Of a stretch of DNA of 64,000 bases, positions 31,918-40,562 are shown piece by piece. The translations under genes and the position numbers were made by a program. A model generated the notes under the pieces. It searched no databases and was not told where the DNA came from. It saw only the letters and a program-made list of their open reading frames with translations. The stretch's first letter is position 1. Each line of letters opens with the position of its first letter. Source of the stretch: Micromonospora radicis (GTDB taxonomy: Bacteria; Actinomycetota; Actinomycetes; Mycobacteriales; Micromonosporaceae); contig NZ_QXEC01000018.1 in NCBI RefSeq assembly GCF_003583405.1, positions 1-64,000 of the forward strand. Reading direction: 5' to 3'.

Positions 31918-32508
31918 TCAGAGGCCCGCCGCGATGGCCTTGGCGCTCTCCACGTCGGGGCCGGGCAGCGGGACGAAGATGGTACGGCGGTAGTACTCCA
32001 GCTCCCGGATGCTCTCCCGGATGTCGGCCAGGGCGCGGTGCGCCAGGCCCTTCTGCGGCTGGCCGAAGTAAACCCGGGGGTACCAGCGGCGGCAGAGTTC
32101 CTTGATCGAGGAGACGTCGATCATGCGGTAGTGCAGGTGGGCGTCGAGGCGGGGCATGTCCCGGGCGATGAAGCCGCGGTCGGTGGCGATCGAGTTGCCG
32201 CAGAGCGGGGCGGTGCGGGGATCCTTGACGTGCCGGCTGACGTAGTCGAGCACCAGATCCTCGGCCTCGGCCAGGGTGACCGTGGAGCGTCGTACCTCTT
32301 CGGTGAGCCCGGACTTGCCGTGCATCGTGCGGACGATCTCCGGCATGGCGTCCAGCGCCGCGTCATCCGCGTGGATCACCACGTCCACACCGTCACCGAG
32401 CACGTTGAGGTCGGGATCGGTGACCAGCGCGGCGACCTCGATCAGCTTGTCGCTGCCGAGGTCGAGCCCGGTCATCTCACAGTCGATCCAGACGAGAAGA
32501 TCAGCCAC
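31918..32508 (-). CDS. orn: oligoribonuclease
   Basis: The 196-residue protein is a DEDDh 3'-5' exoribonuclease that degrades short RNA oligomers, including the dinucleotide pGpG made from c-di-GMP. It shows WIDCEMTGLD near the N-terminus (first D and E), CGNSIATDRGFIARDMP (middle D) and HRALADIRESI near the C-terminus (H and D). Length and motifs match the family closely. It is divergent from the GT87 gene with a 72-bp gap and lies next to tRNA-His. Confidence 0.95.
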   Translation of the reverse strand: MADLLVWIDCEMTGLDLGSDKLIEVAALVTDPDLNVLGDGVDVVIHADDAALDAMPEIVRTMHGKSGLTEEVRRSTVTLAEAEDLVLDYVSRHVKDPRTAPLCGNSIATDRGFIARDMPRLDAHLHYRMIDVSSIKELCRRWYPRVYFGQPQKGLAHRALADIRESIRELEYYRRTIFVPLPGPDVESAKAIAAGL

Positions 32509-32580
32509 TGGAACAGCCTACGCGCAGCCCATGCCCCGTGGCTGCGCGCCGTCGGCGCAACTGACCGCTAGGGTTTTCCC

Positions 32581-33879
32581 GTGCCCGCCGAACCCGCCAC
32601 ACCGCACGCCCTCGACGTCGAGGACGACCCTGGTAGCCGCCGGGCACGCCGGGTGCTCGGTGCGCTCGTACTGGCGTCGGTGCTGCCGGCGCTCTACCGA
32701 CCCGGGATGGTGCACAACTTCTTCGACCTGAAGATCTACATGTCGGCCATGGACTGGTGGATCGCCGGTAACCCGCTCTACGACTACGTGCAGCCCGATC
32801 GGGTGCAGGGCGAGCTGTACTTCACCTACCCCCCGTTCTCCGCGTTGCTGCTGTTGCCGTTCGCGGAGTTGCGCCTCGGCGCCACCGTAGCGATCTTCAC
32901 CGGGCTGACCCTGCTGGGCGTGGTGGTCAGCACGAAGTGGCTGCTCGACCCGGTGATCCGCCGGCACCGGCTGCCCTACGTGTTCACGCTGGTGGTGGGG
33001 GCGCTGCTGGTCCTCGGGGTGGAGAGCACCCGGGAGACCATCACCTTCGGTCAGATCAACATGCTGCTGGTGGTGCTGATCCTGGCCGACCTGCTGTTCG
33101 CCGTACCGCGTAATAGCCGGTGGGCCGGCGTGGGCATCGGGTTGGCCGCGGCGCTCAAGCTGTTCCCGGGCATCTTCGTGATCTATCTGCTGGCGACCCG
33201 GCGGTGGCGGGCGGCGGTGGTGGCGAGCGCGACGGCCGCCGGGGCGACGTTACTGGCCGCGGCGGTGGCCCCCGGGGACTCGTGGCGGTTCTGGACCCAC
33301 GAGCTGTGGGCGACCGACCGGGTGGGCCGCACCGACTACACCGGCAACCAGTCGTTGTTCGGCCTGTTGAGTCGGCTGAGCGCGCCGGAGGAGCCGAGTC
33401 GGCTGGTCTGGCTGCCGTTGGTCGCGGCCGTCGTCGGGTACGGGCTGTGGCGGGCGGTGCGGGCCGCACAGGCCGGTGACGCACTCACCGGGTTGACCCT
33501 GACCGGCCTGGTGGCCGCGCTGATCAGCCCGATCACCTGGACGCACCACATCTACTGGTTCATTCCGGCGGTGGTGATCCTGGTCGACGCGGTGCTGAGC
33601 ACGGATCCGCGCACGGTGGAGGGGGTGCGCCGGCGCCGTCGGCTCGGTGCCGCCGCCGTGGGCACTTCCGCGATCATCGTGTACGGGGTGGTGACCTTCT
33701 ACGACTGGGGAATCGCCCCGTCGCCCACCGACACGCCGTGGGAGTTCCTGCTCCGCAACGCGTACGTGCTGCTCTGCCTGGTGTTGCTGGTCGTGCTGCC
33801 GGTACGGACCCGGGTCGACGTCCGGGCGACGGAGTCGCGTGAACCGGACACTCTTCCCGAAGCTCAGCTTCCCCGGTAA
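32581..33879 (+). CDS. GT87-family (DUF2029) polyprenyl-sugar mannosyltransferase-like membrane protein
   Basis: A GTG start gives 432 residues with about ten membrane helices. The first periplasmic loop has FFDLKIYMSAMDWWIAGNPLY, where the D-x-K-x-Y segment matches the acidic loop of GT-C enzymes, and FTYPPFSALLLLPF follows as in PimE-like alpha-mannosyltransferases. These use polyprenyl-phosphate mannose to extend cell-envelope glycolipids. The C-terminal tail is charged and probably cytoplasmic. It is divergent from orn and ends at a bidirectional hairpin. The donor sugar is inferred from the family. Confidence 0.8.
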   Translation: MPAEPATPHALDVEDDPGSRRARRVLGALVLASVLPALYRPGMVHNFFDLKIYMSAMDWWIAGNPLYDYVQPDRVQGELYFTYPPFSALLLLPFAELRLGATVAIFTGLTLLGVVVSTKWLLDPVIRRHRLPYVFTLVVGALLVLGVESTRETITFGQINMLLVVLILADLLFAVPRNSRWAGVGIGLAAALKLFPGIFVIYLLATRRWRAAVVASATAAGATLLAAAVAPGDSWRFWTHELWATDRVGRTDYTGNQSLFGLLSRLSAPEEPSRLVWLPLVAAVVGYGLWRAVRAAQAGDALTGLTLTGLVAALISPITWTHHIYWFIPAVVILVDAVLSTDPRTVEGVRRRRRLGAAAVGTSAIIVYGVVTFYDWGIAPSPTDTPWEFLLRNAYVLLCLVLLVVLPVRTRVDVRATESREPDTLPEAQLPR

Positions 33880-33932
33880 TCTTCTCAATCAGCCCATCTT
33901 CTCCGATGGCCACCGAATCCCCCGGTGAGCGG

Positions 33933-33965
33933 GCGGCCCTCCGTGTCGGCAGCACGGAGGGCCGC
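33933..33965. terminator. bidirectional terminator-like hairpin
   Basis: GCGGCCCTCCGTG (33933-33945) and CACGGAGGGCCGC (33953-33965) form a perfect 13-bp stem with a 7-nt loop between the convergent GT87 gene and the gene ending at 33986. No T-run follows, as is common in high-GC actinobacteria. Confidence 0.7.
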
Positions 33966-33985
33966 CCCATCCGGGCATCCCCGGT

Positions 33986-34891
33986 TCAGCCGGGTGGGGC
34001 GGGCGGGCGGAGCGGGTGCTGCGGCGCGGGAAGGTCGGCGAGGGTTTCCGGGCGGGGCACCGGAGCGATCGCCGCTCGGGCACCAGCGGGTACCACACTG
34101 CCCACCGCCACCAGCTGCCGCTCGGCGAACGGGTCCGGCGGCGGGGCGCCCAGGCCACTGAGCGAGCTGATCCCGAGCCGGCCGGCGAGCACCGGCACCT
34201 GGTCCGGTTCGACCACGAAGACCACCTCGCGGGGACGGGCCGGGCGGAGCAGGAGCAGCGCGGCGACGACCACCAGCAACACGCCGCCGGTGAGCGAACC
34301 CCAGGCGGCCGGTGCGATCCAGCCGGTCCGCAGTTCGGCGTGCAGGTCCAGGGACAGGTCGGCACCGCCGTCGGGGCGCATCAGCACCAGGCTCAACCGC
34401 TGGCCCGCCAACTCCTCGGACGTCCAGTCCAGGGTCCCGTTCCCGGCGCGTACCCAGAAGGTCTGTGCCCCGGGGCCGGCGGGGACGGTCGCGGCGCCGC
34501 CCTCGGCGGGGGTGACGTGCGCCAGCCGGACCGGCAGCGGGCCACGGGCCAGCGCCATCCGCTCGACCACGGCGTGCGGCGCGCCCGCCAGCCAGCGCCG
34601 CACCTCGTCGGCCGGAGCCAGCCCCACGAACGCCGGGCCGTCGGGGGTGCGGGCGTCCAGCCGCAGCCGGGCCTGCCCGGCACGGGCGAACGGCACCTCC
34701 TGCCGCACCAGCCCGTCGAGGTCGGTGACCACCACCGCGTGCCCGGTGGTCTGCACGGTCTCGAACCGCGCGGTGAACCCGCCGCCCGGGTCGGCATGGT
34801 TGTTCAGCAGGCCGAGCCCGGCGGCGCCGAGCAGTGCGGTGGTGCCGACGGCGAGCAGCAGCATCCCGGCCAGCGTCCACACGAAACGCAT
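33986..34891 (-). CDS. two-helix membrane protein of unknown function
   Basis: The 301-residue protein has an N-terminal helix (WTLAGMLLLAVGTTALLGAAG), a ~170-residue extracytoplasmic domain, a second helix (LTGGVLLVVVAALLLL, ~210-226) and a ~75-residue cytoplasmic tail rich in Pro and Ala. I do not recognise the domain. It is on the same strand as ycnI and 101 bp downstream of it, so it may be co-transcribed with the copper genes, but this is not certain. Codon use is normal. Confidence 0.7.
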   Translation of the reverse strand: MRFVWTLAGMLLLAVGTTALLGAAGLGLLNNHADPGGGFTARFETVQTTGHAVVVTDLDGLVRQEVPFARAGQARLRLDARTPDGPAFVGLAPADEVRRWLAGAPHAVVERMALARGPLPVRLAHVTPAEGGAATVPAGPGAQTFWVRAGNGTLDWTSEELAGQRLSLVLMRPDGGADLSLDLHAELRTGWIAPAAWGSLTGGVLLVVVAALLLLRPARPREVVFVVEPDQVPVLAGRLGISSLSGLGAPPPDPFAERQLVAVGSVVPAGARAAIAPVPRPETLADLPAPQHPLRPPAPPG

Positions 34892-34992
34892 CCGCCCTGT
34901 CCCCCTCCGTAGCCAGATACCCGGCCGACCTTACCTAGGACGAACGGCTGATCTGCGGATATCCGGGCTGGGACGCGGAAGAGACCGGTGAC

Positions 34993-35781
34993 TCAGCCGG
35001 CCGCCGTCGGCTCATCCCCCGGTGCCGGCCCGTCGCCCGGTGCCGGCCCGTCGGTCGCCCGGCGGGTCCGGGCGAACGCCAGCCCGCCGAGCACCAGCCC
35101 ACCGAGCCCGGCCACCAGGCCGGCGACGCCGAGACCGACCGCCAGCCCGCTGCCGCCCTCGTCCCCGTCGCTGCTCGGCGCGGCGGCGGCGTCGGCGGTG
35201 GGCGTCTCGGCCGGCGCCGGCGCCTGCCCGGCAGCGGTGAGGGTGAGCACCGGCGCCGGGGCACTCGGCTCCTCGCCACCCGGCTCGGGCGGATCGATCC
35301 AGCGCACCACACCGCCGTCGGAGTAGGTCTGCAACGCCTTGAAGACCATCTGCTCCACCTCGGGCAGCGGCCCCATGGAGACCGGGAACTCCTGGAAGGT
35401 GCCCGGGGCGATGGCCGCCGTGTCGTTGCCGGCCGTCCAGGTGATCTTCGAGATCACCTCGGAGATCTCCGCGCCGTGCACCTGCACCGGCGGGTCGACC
35501 TGACGCTTCTCCACCGCCACCGTCCAGCCGGGCACCGGCATGGTGGACACCGAGCCGACCGGGGCGTCCTCCGGCAGGAAGATCTCCAGCTTGGTGGTCG
35601 AGGCCTCGTCACTCTCGTTCGGCACCCGGAAAGCGAAGCGGCCGTAGCCACCCTGTTCGGCCTCGCTCGGGTTGATCGAGACGTGCGCCGACGCGGGCGC
35701 CGCGAAACCGAACACGGCCGTGGCGACGGTGCCGAGCGTCAGGGCGACGACGGCGCCTACGGTACGCCGGTGACGGATCAT
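34993..35781 (-). CDS. ycnI: YcnI-like copper-binding protein (DUF1775), membrane-anchored
   Basis: The 262-residue precursor has a signal peptide ending PASA, so the mature protein starts with His (AHVSINPSEAEQGGY), the residue that with a nearby Glu forms the Cu(II) brace in YcnI. A Trp in VVRWIDPP belongs to the same site. The DUF1775 domain spans ~33-170, followed by a Pro/Ala-rich linker and one C-terminal helix (GLAVGLGVAGLVAGLGGLVLG) with a cytoplasmic tail. The gene follows copCD by 13 bp, consistent with copper handling at the membrane. Confidence 0.88.
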   Translation of the reverse strand: MIRHRRTVGAVVALTLGTVATAVFGFAAPASAHVSINPSEAEQGGYGRFAFRVPNESDEASTTKLEIFLPEDAPVGSVSTMPVPGWTVAVEKRQVDPPVQVHGAEISEVISKITWTAGNDTAAIAPGTFQEFPVSMGPLPEVEQMVFKALQTYSDGGVVRWIDPPEPGGEEPSAPAPVLTLTAAGQAPAPAETPTADAAAAPSSDGDEGGSGLAVGLGVAGLVAGLGGLVLGGLAFARTRRATDGPAPGDGPAPGDEPTAAG

Positions 35782-35794
35782 CGGTGGAACCTCT

Positions 35795-37453
35795 CTATCG
35801 GATCGGCACGGTGGCGGTCACCGTGGCCTGGTCGATCTCGGTGGTACGGGCGGTCACCCGCAACTGCCACTCCCCCGCCGCAGGCAGGTTGATCTCTCCG
35901 GTGGCGTGGTTGTCGGTGAGCGGCAGCAGTGGCACGTCGATCGCCTCGATCCCGGCCGACGGGAGCGCGACGGTGGCCTTCCACTCCGCGACCGGCAGCG
36001 GCCGGTTGTCGAGGGTGTACGCGTAGAAGTGCACCGTGTTGTTGCCGCGCCGGGCGGGGGACAGCTCGATCTGCATCGAGTAGAGCGAACTCTGCGTGGT
36101 GGTGGTGAAGTAGTCGGTCTCGGTCGCCACGTCGGTGGCGGCGGTGCGGGCCGGCGGGGTCTGCACCAGCACCGCCGAGACGGCGAGTACGACCGCGGTG
36201 ACCGCCAACTCCACCCAGATCGCCCGGCGTACCGGTGCCGGCCGGCTGGCCGCGACCCGCTTGCGTACCAGCTGCCGGGAGTACGCGGCCACGGCGATCA
36301 CCAGCGCGAACAGGCCGACCTTGGCCAGCACCAGCCGACCGTACGTGGTGTTCACCAGGGCCGTCGGGGTGGCCACCTCGATCAGCGCCTGGACGATGCC
36401 GGCGAGCAGCAGCGCCGAGACCGCCAGGGCCGCCCAGCGGGACCAGATCGGCAGGATCGCGCCCAACTCCCGCTCGTCGGCCCGGGGCAGCAGGAACACG
36501 GCGAGCATCACCAGGCCACCCAGCCACACCGCCATGGCGCCCAGGTGCACCGCGTCGACGACCACCGACACGGCCGGTGCGGGCGAGGCCGCCGGGTGCC
36601 CGGCCAGCGGCCAGGTGAGCAGCGTCGCCCCGCCCAGCACCCCGAGGATCACCAGATCGGTACGCCCCACCGAGCCGGCCAGCAGCGGCCGGAGCAGGAA
36701 CACAGCGGCGGCCAGCAGACCCAGCCGGACCAGGTGGGCGGCCCCGAAGGTGCTGCCCAGAACCAGGCTCAGCCCGGCGCCGGTGATGTCGAACGGCCCG
36801 CCGCCGTTGGTGTACGGCACCTGCAGCAGGGTCACCGCGATGGTGGCCACCGCGACCAGTCCGAGGCCGACCCAGGCCACCCGGGCCGGTCCGGTCCGGG
36901 ACAGCCGGCGCGGCCAGAGCAGGGCGAGCACCAGCGCCGGGCCGATCAACAGCAGCAGTCCCGCGTAGCCGACGAACTTGCCGACCTTGATCGCGTTGCT
37001 GACCACCGGGTCGGCCCGACCGTCGTCGGTGTCCACCGGCGGCTCGGAGGGCGCGCCGACGGAGTAGGTGAACGCGCCGGAGACCGGGTGGCTGTCGGCG
37101 GAGATCACCCGGTAGGTGACCAGGTAGGTGCCGTTGCCCGCGGACGGGTCGACGGGGATGTTGACCACGGTGTCGGTGAAGGTGGGCTCGCCCCGGTCGG
37201 CCCGGGATCCGTCCGGTGCGATGACCCGGATCCGGTCGGGCACCTTCCGTACCTGCTCGGTGAAGGTGAGCACCACCTCGCTCGGCGCGGTCGGCACCAC
37301 AGACGAGGCGGCCGGGCTGCTGCTGGACAGCACGGCGTGGGCGCTGGCCGGAGCCGCCGGGGCGAGCAGCAGGGCGACGACGGTCACCAGCAGACCGGCG
37401 GCGGCGGTCAGCCGGGCGAATCGGCGACGAGGGGCGACAGTCATGGTGGCCAT
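35795..37453 (-). CDS. CopC-CopD fusion copper transport/resistance protein
   Basis: I use ATG 37453 (MATMTVAPRRR); ATGs at 37480 and 37444 are alternatives and no clear Shine-Dalgarno decides. The signal peptide ends PASA, giving a mature N-terminus HAVLSSSSPA typical of CopC, with a second metal-site His in SADSHPVSGAF. Residues ~135-425 are CopD with about eight helices (e.g. VGYAGLLLLIGPALVLALL). A ~120-residue C-terminal domain (SLYSMQIELSPARRG) lies outside the membrane. It would bind copper outside and move it across the membrane. It is divergent from the ECF sigma gene. Confidence 0.88.
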   Translation of the reverse strand: MATMTVAPRRRFARLTAAAGLLVTVVALLLAPAAPASAHAVLSSSSPAASSVVPTAPSEVVLTFTEQVRKVPDRIRVIAPDGSRADRGEPTFTDTVVNIPVDPSAGNGTYLVTYRVISADSHPVSGAFTYSVGAPSEPPVDTDDGRADPVVSNAIKVGKFVGYAGLLLLIGPALVLALLWPRRLSRTGPARVAWVGLGLVAVATIAVTLLQVPYTNGGGPFDITGAGLSLVLGSTFGAAHLVRLGLLAAAVFLLRPLLAGSVGRTDLVILGVLGGATLLTWPLAGHPAASPAPAVSVVVDAVHLGAMAVWLGGLVMLAVFLLPRADERELGAILPIWSRWAALAVSALLLAGIVQALIEVATPTALVNTTYGRLVLAKVGLFALVIAVAAYSRQLVRKRVAASRPAPVRRAIWVELAVTAVVLAVSAVLVQTPPARTAATDVATETDYFTTTTQSSLYSMQIELSPARRGNNTVHFYAYTLDNRPLPVAEWKATVALPSAGIEAIDVPLLPLTDNHATGEINLPAAGEWQLRVTARTTEIDQATVTATVPIR

Positions 37454-37500
37454 GCTCGCCGATTCGGGGCCGAGGGTCATACGCGGGTAGTCGGCCGGCG

Positions 37501-37520
37501 CGCCGGGAAAGTTCCCGGCG
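37501..37520. promoter_or_regulatory. CGCCGGGAA-AG-TTCCCGGCG dyad between copCD and the ECF sigma gene
   Basis: A perfect 9-bp inverted repeat with a 2-bp centre in the 134-bp divergent promoter region. Its position allows control of both transcripts. No known copper-regulator box was recognised in it. Confidence 0.5.
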
Positions 37521-37587
37521 TGTCGCACCGCATGGAAGGGCCGAAGGGCCCTGCTGCTCAGCGCATTGCCGCGTAACCTGGTTTGTC

Positions 37588-38235
37588 GTGATCCCCGCCC
37601 CGCGCGACACCTCCGCCGACGACACCGTCGGCGACTCCGACGCCGCCGACGACACCGTCGCCGGATCCGGCGCGGCCGGCGAGGATGCCCCACCGTCGGC
37701 GGCGGTCCCCGATCCGGCCACCGCGTGCGCGCTGGCCGCCCGCGACGGCGACCCGGCCGCACAGGCCGACTTCGTCCGGGCCACCCAGGCCGAGGTGTGG
37801 CGGTTCACGGCGGCGCTTGTCGATCCGGACAGCGCCGACGACCTGACCCAGGAGACGTACCTGCGGGCGTTTCGCGCCCTGCCCGCCTTCGCCGGCCGGT
37901 CGACCGCCCGGACCTGGTTGCTCGGCATCGCCCGGCGCACCTGCGCCGATCACCTGCGCACCGTGGTCCGGCGGCGTCGGCTCGCGCAACGGCTGACCGC
38001 CGACGCGTACACCGACGGCCCGTACCCGGACCCGGCCGGGCAGTACGGCGCGGCCGACCTGGTCGGCCGGCTGCCCGCCGAGCGACGCGGGGCCTTCGTG
38101 CTCACCCAGTTGCTGGGCCTGTCGTACGCCGAGGCGGCCGCCGTGGAGGGGGTGCCGGTCGGCACCATCCGGTCCCGGGTGGCCCGCGCCCGCAACGACC
38201 TGGTGGCCGCCGTCGACGAGGCGTTGACCGGGTGA
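37588..38235 (+). CDS. ECF-family RNA polymerase sigma factor
   Basis: GTG at 37588 gives 215 residues. After an acidic, Ala-rich N-terminal ~45 residues, region 2 is visible (AEVWRFTAALVDPDSADDLTQETY, with the DDLTQ core and ATARTWLLGIARR-like 2.4) and region 4 ends with LLGLSYAEAAAVEGVPVGTIRSRVARAR, a clear helix-turn-helix. It directs RNA polymerase to a specific regulon. No anti-sigma gene is adjacent. It is the first gene of an operon with MauE-, DsbA-like and membrane proteins, each overlapping the next, and is divergent from copCD. Confidence 0.9.
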   Translation: MIPAPRDTSADDTVGDSDAADDTVAGSGAAGEDAPPSAAVPDPATACALAARDGDPAAQADFVRATQAEVWRFTAALVDPDSADDLTQETYLRAFRALPAFAGRSTARTWLLGIARRTCADHLRTVVRRRRLAQRLTADAYTDGPYPDPAGQYGAADLVGRLPAERRGAFVLTQLLGLSYAEAAAVEGVPVGTIRSRVARARNDLVAAVDEALTG

Positions 38236-38720
38236 ACAGGAGACTGCTCCGCTGGCTCGGGCTCGCGGTCCGGCTCGGGCTGGCCGCCGTCTGGCTGTAC
38301 GCGGGCGCCTCGAAGGTCGGCGACCTGGCCGCCTCCGGCCGCTCGGTGCACGCCTACCAGGTGCTGCCGTACGACGTGTCGGTGGTGGTCGGGGCGGTGC
38401 TGCCCTTCGTCGAGCTGGCGCTCGGCGTACTGCTGCTGCTCGGGCTGGCCACCCGACTGGTCGCCGGGCTCTCCGCGGCGCTGCTGCTGGTCTTCGTCGC
38501 CGGCATCGTGTCGGCCTGGGCGCGCGGGCTGGCGATCGACTGTGGCTGCTTCGGCACCGGCGGCGAACTGCCGGCCGGGCAGCGTCCCAGCTATCTCCCG
38601 GAGATCCTCCGGGACCTGGGCTTCCTGGCCTTGGCCGGGTTCCTGCTGATCTGGCCCCGCACGGCCGTCTCGGTGGACGGCGCGCTGACGGGCGAACCGG
38701 TGGAGGACGACGATGAGTAG
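38232..38720 (+). CDS. DoxX/MauE-family membrane protein
   Basis: A GTG overlapping the sigma stop (GTGA) yields 162 residues with four membrane helices (LAVRLGLAAVWLYAGASKV; VLPFVELALGVLLLLGLA; LSAALLLVFVAGIVSAWA; LGFLALAGFLLIW). DCGCFG lies in a loop, as in MauE, which helps disulfide formation or electron transfer to periplasmic proteins. The next gene encodes a DsbA-like thiol oxidoreductase, so the two probably act together in redox maturation of secreted proteins. Confidence 0.85.
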   Translation: MNRRLLRWLGLAVRLGLAAVWLYAGASKVGDLAASGRSVHAYQVLPYDVSVVVGAVLPFVELALGVLLLLGLATRLVAGLSAALLLVFVAGIVSAWARGLAIDCGCFGTGGELPAGQRPSYLPEILRDLGFLALAGFLLIWPRTAVSVDGALTGEPVEDDDE

Positions 38721-39429
38721 TCGCAAGGGGCGCAAGGACGCGGCCCGGGTGGTCCGGGAGCAGTTGGCCCGGGAGCAGCGACGTAAGCGCACCCTGTGGA
38801 TCTCGATCGGGGCGGTGGCGGTACTGGTGGTCGCCGGCCTGATCGGTTGGAGCGCCTGGTCCAGCCAGGGCTCCCGGGACTTCACCGCGCCGCCCGGTGC
38901 CACCGGCGACGGCACCGGCATCGTCGTCGGCACCGGACCGGTGACCGTCGACATCTACGAGGACTACCTCTGCCCGGCCTGCAAGCAGTTCGAGCAGACC
39001 AGTGGCGGCACCATCGACCAGCTGATCAGCGAGGGCAAGATCCGCGCGGTGTACCACCCGGTGGCCTACCTGAACCGCTTCTCCAGCACCGAGTACTCGA
39101 CCCGCTCGTCGGCCGCGTCCGGTTGCGCCGCCGAGGGCGGGAAGTTCACCGAGTTCGGCAAGGCGCTCTTCGCCCAGCAGCCGCCGGAGAACGGCGCCGG
39201 GCTGAGTGACGACCAGCTGATCGACATCGGCGCCGAGGTCGGGCTGAACCGGGACAGCTTCGGCAGCTGCGTACGGGACGGGAAGTACAAGCCGTGGACC
39301 GCGCACGTCAGCGCCGAAGCCACCCGCGCCAACGTCACCGGCACGCCGACCGTCCTGGTCAACGGCGAGCAGGTGCGCGAGTGGACGCCGGAGAACATCA
39401 CCGCCGCGGTGGAGGCGGCCGGGCGGTGA
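38713..39429 (+). CDS. membrane-anchored DsbA-like thiol oxidoreductase
   Basis: The 238-residue protein has a basic N-terminus, one helix (TLWISIGAVAVLVVAGLIGW) and an extracytoplasmic thioredoxin-fold domain. The active site CPAC lies in YEDYLCPACKQFEQ (~84-97), and the cis-Pro region is VTGTPTVLVNG. This is the DsbA/thioredoxin_4 group of actinobacteria that oxidises or isomerises disulfides. The gene overlaps the MauE gene by 8 bp and the following gene by 4 bp. A role in maturing copper proteins is possible given the divergent copper block. Confidence 0.9.
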   Translation: MSSRKGRKDAARVVREQLAREQRRKRTLWISIGAVAVLVVAGLIGWSAWSSQGSRDFTAPPGATGDGTGIVVGTGPVTVDIYEDYLCPACKQFEQTSGGTIDQLISEGKIRAVYHPVAYLNRFSSTEYSTRSSAASGCAAEGGKFTEFGKALFAQQPPENGAGLSDDQLIDIGAEVGLNRDSFGSCVRDGKYKPWTAHVSAEATRANVTGTPTVLVNGEQVREWTPENITAAVEAAGR

Positions 39430-40562
39430 TCCAGTCCCTGCTCACCCGGGCCGGGCTGCTGCTCGCCGGTACGGTCACCGCGCTGTCGGCCACCGCCGCG
39501 CCCGCCCTGGCGCACGGCGCCGACGCGCCGAACGGCACCGACTACCGGGTCGAGGTCACCGCCGTGGCCCCGGACCGCCCGCAGCTTCGGGTCCGGGTGG
39601 TCGAGGCGGGCGCCCGGCTGGAGCTGACCAACACCGGTGCCGACCCGGTCGAGGTGATGGGCTACTCGGGTGAGCCCTACCTGCGGGTCGGCCCGGACGG
39701 GGTGTACGAGAACACCCGCTCCCCGGCGACGTACCTGAACCGCACGATCGTCGGCGAGACCGTGCTGCCGGCCGAGGCGGATCCGGCCGCCGCGCCGCGG
39801 TGGCGGCGCGTCGACGGCGGGCCGACCGCCCGCTGGCACGACCAGCGGGCGTTGTGGCGTGAGGGTGGCCCGCCCGCCCAGGTCCGCGCCGCACCCGACC
39901 GAGAGCATCGGGTACGCGACTGGGTGGTGCCGCTGCGGGACGTGACCGGTCCGGCGGAGATCCGCGGCACCCTGGACTGGGTGCCGCCGCCGGACGCGTA
40001 CCGCTGGTGGGTGCTGGTCACCCTCGGCGCGCTCGCGGTGGGTGCGGTCGGGCTGCTGCCGGCGGCCTCGCTGCCCGGCCGGCGGGCGCTGGTCGGGTTG
40101 GGTGGGCTGCTGGCCGTCGGCGGGGTGGCGGCCGTGCTGCTCGCCGCCGGTCGGGTCCGTGACGCCGGTGCCGAGGGCGTCCCCGGCCTGCTGTTCGGGT
40201 TGCTGACCGGCCCGCTGTGGACGTTGCTGGCCGGGCTCGGGGCGATCGCCGCCGCCGGGTGGGCGGTACGCCGCCGACCGGGTGCCGACTTCAGGATCGC
40301 GCTGGCCGGGGCCTGCCTGGCGCTGTTCGCCGGGTTGACCAACGCCGCCGTCCTGGCGCGGGCCGTGGTGCCGGTGCCGTGGCCGCCGACGCTCGCCCGG
40401 CTGCTGGTCGTCGTGGTCGCGGTCGCGGGCGCGGGCGCACTCGCCGCCGCCGTGCTGCGCCTGCACGCCACCGGGCGCGCGATCACCCCCGCTCCCGCCG
40501 ACTCGGCCACTCCCGCCGGCTCGACTGCTTCCGCCGGCTCGGCTACTTCCGGACCGGGCTGA
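39426..40562 (+). CDS. secreted-domain/five-helix membrane protein of unknown function
   Basis: A GTG overlapping the DsbA-like stop gives 378 residues. A signal-like segment ends PALAHG, followed by a ~150-residue extracytoplasmic domain (TDYRVEVTAVAPDRPQLRVRV; GYSGEPYLRVGPDGVYENT) and about five helices in the C-terminal half. The tail is Ala/Ser/Thr-rich. I do not recognise the family. Its coupling to sigma, MauE and DsbA-like genes suggests an envelope redox or metal role. It ends 20 bp inside the convergent ATPase gene. Confidence 0.75.
   Translation: MIQSLLTRAGLLLAGTVTALSATAAPALAHGADAPNGTDYRVEVTAVAPDRPQLRVRVVEAGARLELTNTGADPVEVMGYSGEPYLRVGPDGVYENTRSPATYLNRTIVGETVLPAEADPAAAPRWRRVDGGPTARWHDQRALWREGGPPAQVRAAPDREHRVRDWVVPLRDVTGPAEIRGTLDWVPPPDAYRWWVLVTLGALAVGAVGLLPAASLPGRRALVGLGGLLAVGGVAAVLLAAGRVRDAGAEGVPGLLFGLLTGPLWTLLAGLGAIAAAGWAVRRRPGADFRIALAGACLALFAGLTNAAVLARAVVPVPWPPTLARLLVVVVAVAGAGALAAAVLRLHATGRAITPAPADSATPAGSTASAGSATSGPG

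Noticed and set aside
35778..37940. 720-codon minus-strand frame overlapping copCD
   Set aside because: It is the +1 shadow of the CopC-CopD frame, which has signal peptide, helices and copper motifs; the shadow has none.
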